From an uncultured Clostridia bacterium (lineage in GTDB: Bacteria; Bacillota; Clostridia; Oscillospirales; Ruminococcaceae), in contig CALXAM010000012.1 in assembly GCA_944386285.1 (NCBI GenBank), positions 1 to 35,332 of the forward strand: a stretch of DNA of 35,332 nt, read 5' to 3'. The translations under genes were made by a program, and so were the position numbers. Below are positions 33,167 through 35,332 of this stretch, piece by piece. Under the pieces are notes generated by a model. That model did not search any database and was not told the DNA's origin. It worked only from the letters and a program-made list of their open reading frames with translations. Every line of letters begins with the position of its first letter. Positions within the stretch are counted from its first letter, which is position 1.

Positions 33167-34115
33167 AATCATCAGTATGGATGAAGTCCAAAGCAAAGAA
33201 GTAAACTGGCTCTGGTATCCGTATATCCCATACGGAAAAATCACAATCATTCAAGGCGATCCCGGTGAGGGTAAAACAACTTTGGCGTTAAGACTGGCGG
33301 CGCTTCTCTCCAAAGGAGAGGCGCTGCCCTATGACGATACCGAGCGTGAGCCTGTTAAGATCATCTATCAAACTGCCGAGGACGGACTGGAAGATACCAT
33401 CAAGCCGAGGTTGGAAGCGGCTGAAGCGGACTGTACTCAAATTAAAGTCATAGACGAATCGGAAGCTGCACTCAGTATGCTGGATGAACGAATTGAAAAA
33501 GCAATTATAGAAACCAGCGCAAGGGTGGTAATTCTTGACCCGATACAAGCGTATGTCGGTGCCAATATCAATATGAACAACGCCAATGAAGTCCGTAATG
33601 TGATGGCACAGCTCGGACGAATCGCAGAAAAATATGACTGTGCTATTTTGCTTGTCGGTCATATGAACAAAGGCAGCGGAAACAAATCTTCCTACCGTGG
33701 ACTTGGCTCCATTGACTTTCAGGCTTCAGCAAGAAGTGTTCTGATTGTCGGGAGAATTAAAGACAATCCGCAGGTCAGAGTGATGGTACAGGACAAGTCT
33801 TCTCTTGCACCCGAAGGTGAAGCAATCGCCTTTGAACTGGACAAGGAAAACGGATTCAGCTGGCTCGGTCATTACGATATCTCGGTCGATGATCTGTTAA
33901 GCGGTATTCCAAAAGAAAAGAAATCCGAACAAGCGGAAAACTTAATACTCGAATATCTTTCAAAGGGCAAATACCCGCAGAAAGAATTGGTGAAGAAAGC
34001 ACAGGCGATAGGAATCTCAAAGCGTGTGCTGGATGAAGCAAAGAAAGCACTGAATGTCCAATCGGTTAAAGAGGGCAGTCAGTGGTACTGGCGGCTTCCC
34101 GAAAAAACAGAGTGA
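33153..34115 (+). CDS. RecA-like AAA ATPase (RepA-type helicase family)
   Basis: A 320-residue protein with Walker A GDPGEGKTT near 35-43, a QTAEDG motif, Walker B VVILDPIQAYVG, sensor-like LLVGHMNKGSG and a Ser-rich RecA-type loop (SSYRGLGSIDFQASARSV). The C-terminal 70 residues form a winged-helix-like domain (YPQKELVKKAQAIGISKRVLDEAKK). This layout is common for RepA-like hexameric helicases of mobile elements, suggesting a role in element replication after excision. AAAGGCGG precedes ATG 33153. No primase gene is seen before the window ends. Confidence 0.82.
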   Translation: MAELKIISMDEVQSKEVNWLWYPYIPYGKITIIQGDPGEGKTTLALRLAALLSKGEALPYDDTEREPVKIIYQTAEDGLEDTIKPRLEAAEADCTQIKVIDESEAALSMLDERIEKAIIETSARVVILDPIQAYVGANINMNNANEVRNVMAQLGRIAEKYDCAILLVGHMNKGSGNKSSYRGLGSIDFQASARSVLIVGRIKDNPQVRVMVQDKSSLAPEGEAIAFELDKENGFSWLGHYDISVDDLLSGIPKEKKSEQAENLILEYLSKGKYPQKELVKKAQAIGISKRVLDEAKKALNVQSVKEGSQWYWRLPEKTE

Positions 34116-34185
34116 GGTTTTTCAAGGTTGCAACATTGCAAAGGCAGGCACATCTGCAACCTTGCAATCTTCCTTTTTCGGGAAG
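34095..34185. repeat. Nested inverted repeats after the ATPase gene
   Basis: Outer arms CTTCCCGAAAAA (34095-34106) and TTTTTCGGGAAG (34174-34185) match perfectly over 12 bp. Inner arms AAGGTTGCA (34124-34132) and TGCAACCTT (34155-34163) match over 9 bp. The left outer arm is inside the ATPase coding end. It may be a terminator-like structure or an origin element. Confidence 0.6.
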
Positions 34186-34323
34186 TAACAGTATAAAGTT
34201 TAGACGGGGTGCAGGGTGTCCTTTTCAAAGGACGGCCCTTGCTGGGGAGTTGTCCGCAGACAACGGGGCAACGCCCCATAACCCCCTCGGAGAGCCCACG
34301 ACATCTTTGCAGCCGAAGCGCTG

Positions 34324-34366
34324 AAAGTGTCATAGTGGGTTACACACTTTGAAAAAGTTGTGTAAC
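34324..34366 (+). other. oriT: oriT of MobV type, predicted nick at 34339/34340
   Basis: Arms AAAGTGT (34324-34330) and ACACTTT (34344-34350) flank CATAGTGGGTTAC. This resembles MobV origins such as that of pMV158, where TAGTGTG/TTA carries the nick between G and T inside a similar inverted repeat. A second stem, GTTACACA/TGTGTAAC (34339-34346, 34359-34366), begins at the predicted nick. The relaxase gene starts 42 bp downstream. Several further hairpins (GGGGC/GCCCC, TTGTC/GACAA, TCCTTT/AAAGGA) lie at 34216-34275, filling the gap after the ATPase gene. Confidence 0.6.
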
Positions 34367-34407
34367 TGCGGCTCCCCGAAAATACACCTACGGAAAGGAG
34401 TGAGAAA

Positions 34408-35332
34408 ATGGCGAAACAAAACTTCAGCGTCGCCCGTATCGAAACCCGTACAAGAGCGACGGTTGGCAAGTTTGAACGACACATTGAGCGTAAAAATGAC
34501 AGCTATGAAAATATGAATGTTGACCTCTCCCGTACTCCTATGAATGTAAGTTTTAAGAGCTGCGGAGAGCTGACATATAACGAGCATCTTGATAAAATGA
34601 TTGGCGCAGGAATGGTATCTTTGAAAGGTTTAAAACCCGATGCAACAGTCTTTGATGAGCTGATTATGGATGTAAACACCGACTATTTTGAACAGAACGG
34701 CGGCTATGAATATGCCTGCCGGTTCTATGAAGAAGCTTTCTATTTTGCAGAAAAGCTTTACGGCAAAGACAATATCGTATCTGCTGTAATGCACGCTGAT
34801 GAATTGAATACAGCAATGACTGAGAAGTACGGCAGACCGATTTATCACTATCACCTGCATATTATGGCGTTGCCAGTGGTGGACAAAGAGGTGCGCTGGA
34901 CGAAACGATGTAAAGATCCTGAACTGGTTGGAAAGGTGAAAGAGGTCATTCATCAGGTAAGCCATTCAAAGAAATGGAAGTCTGAAAAGGCTCTTGATGA
35001 AAACGGAAATCCGATTCTGAACAGCAAGGGAAAACAAGTCTATCACGCTTCCTACAGCATATTGCAGGACAAGTTTTATGAGCATATGCAGGAAGCAGAC
35101 TTTAACGGATTCAGCCGTGGAGAGCGTGGAAGTACTGCTGAAAACTTAGCTTCACTTGAATTTAAAATCAAGAAAGACAAAGAGAAACTATCAAGTCTTC
35201 AAGAAAAAATCGCCGGAGAACAGGTACGGTACGAAGAAAATTATAAAGCGTTTATGACCTTTAATGAGATTGACAACTCAGGCAAAAAGTCTTTTACGGG
35301 CAAATATACCGTGTCGGCTGATGACTATGAGA
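34408..35332 (+). CDS. mobV: MobV-family relaxase (Pre/Mob), 3' partial
   Basis: GGAAAGGAG precedes ATG 34408, and the frame is open to the right edge (308 codons seen). The N-terminus has motif I around His25 (FERHIERKNDSYENMNVD) and the metal-binding region VMHADE (His129, Asp131, Glu132) followed by HYHLHIMALPVV (His147, His149, His151), as in the Pre/Mob relaxases. A coiled-coil region begins near residue 245 (KIKKDKEKLSSLQEKI). It should nick at the adjacent oriT and lead the strand into a recipient using conjugation machinery supplied by another element, since none is encoded here. Confidence 0.88.
   Translation, partial: MAKQNFSVARIETRTRATVGKFERHIERKNDSYENMNVDLSRTPMNVSFKSCGELTYNEHLDKMIGAGMVSLKGLKPDATVFDELIMDVNTDYFEQNGGYEYACRFYEEAFYFAEKLYGKDNIVSAVMHADELNTAMTEKYGRPIYHYHLHIMALPVVDKEVRWTKRCKDPELVGKVKEVIHQVSHSKKWKSEKALDENGNPILNSKGKQVYHASYSILQDKFYEHMQEADFNGFSRGERGSTAENLASLEFKIKKDKEKLSSLQEKIAGEQVRYEENYKAFMTFNEIDNSGKKSFTGKYTVSADDYE

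Noticed and set aside
1..35332. CRISPR arrays, insertion sequences or tandem repeat clusters.
   Set aside because: No regularly spaced repeats, no transposase-like proteins and no paired IS ends were seen.

Overview
The window looks like chromosome from a gut-type Clostridia bacterium, most likely Oscillospiraceae/Ruminococcaceae. The grounds are strong AGGAGG ribosome binding sites, sigma-A promoters, tRNA genes with encoded CCA, intracellular GH3 and GH20 enzymes, and mobile-element families (DUF6076, DUF6061, MobV relaxase) typical of that group. No rRNA, CRISPR array or insertion sequence was seen. All family names come from reading the proteins; no database was searched.

Region 1 (1-7.4 kb) looks like a decaying accessory island. 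It holds a DUF6076 zinc-finger protein cut by the window edge, a sigma-factor-like gene broken by two in-frame TAG codons, and a cation-homeostasis locus: a KdpD-like kinase, a KdpE-like regulator, an ArsB/NhaD-type permease, and a CBS-domain fragment joined in frame to an N-terminally deleted TrkH across a TGA codon. The kinase/regulator pair and the permease have near-identical promoter regions, which suggests one regulon. A DUF6061 gene and strong hairpins close the region.

Region 2 (7.5-13.0 kb, minus strand) is a tight four-gene operon: flippase, nicotinate phosphoribosyltransferase, DUF4838 protein and PflX-type radical SAM protein. Region 3 (13.2-22.6 kb) carries a cytoplasmic GH3 glycosidase with a PA14-like insert, a membrane-anchored unknown, a CE1-like esterase, a chimeric broken TasA/beta-helix surface-protein gene, an AI-2E-family membrane protein (minus), a flavodoxin-fold pair and a GH20 hexosaminidase. 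Most units end in clear hairpin terminators.

Region 4 (22.6-27.8 kb, minus strand) is an envelope-stress or drug-response module: response regulator, short-loop histidine kinase, ABC ATPase and a large FtsX-type permease. Two almost identical palindromes, ATGACA-N4-TGTCAT, precede the regulator gene and the ABC genes and are probable regulator boxes. Region 5 (27.8-30.4 kb) has tRNA-Arg(ACG), tRNA-Ala(CGC), a divergent XRE regulator/zinc-ribbon membrane protein pair, and guaA, whose amidotransferase domain lacks its catalytic part.

Region 6 (30.4 kb to the right edge) is an integrative mobilizable element placed just after the 3' end of guaA. It encodes an XRE regulator, excisionase-like protein, tyrosine integrase, MobC-like protein, a small coupled ORF, a RecA-like ATPase, a MobV-type oriT and the start of a MobV (Pre/Mob) relaxase cut by the window edge.
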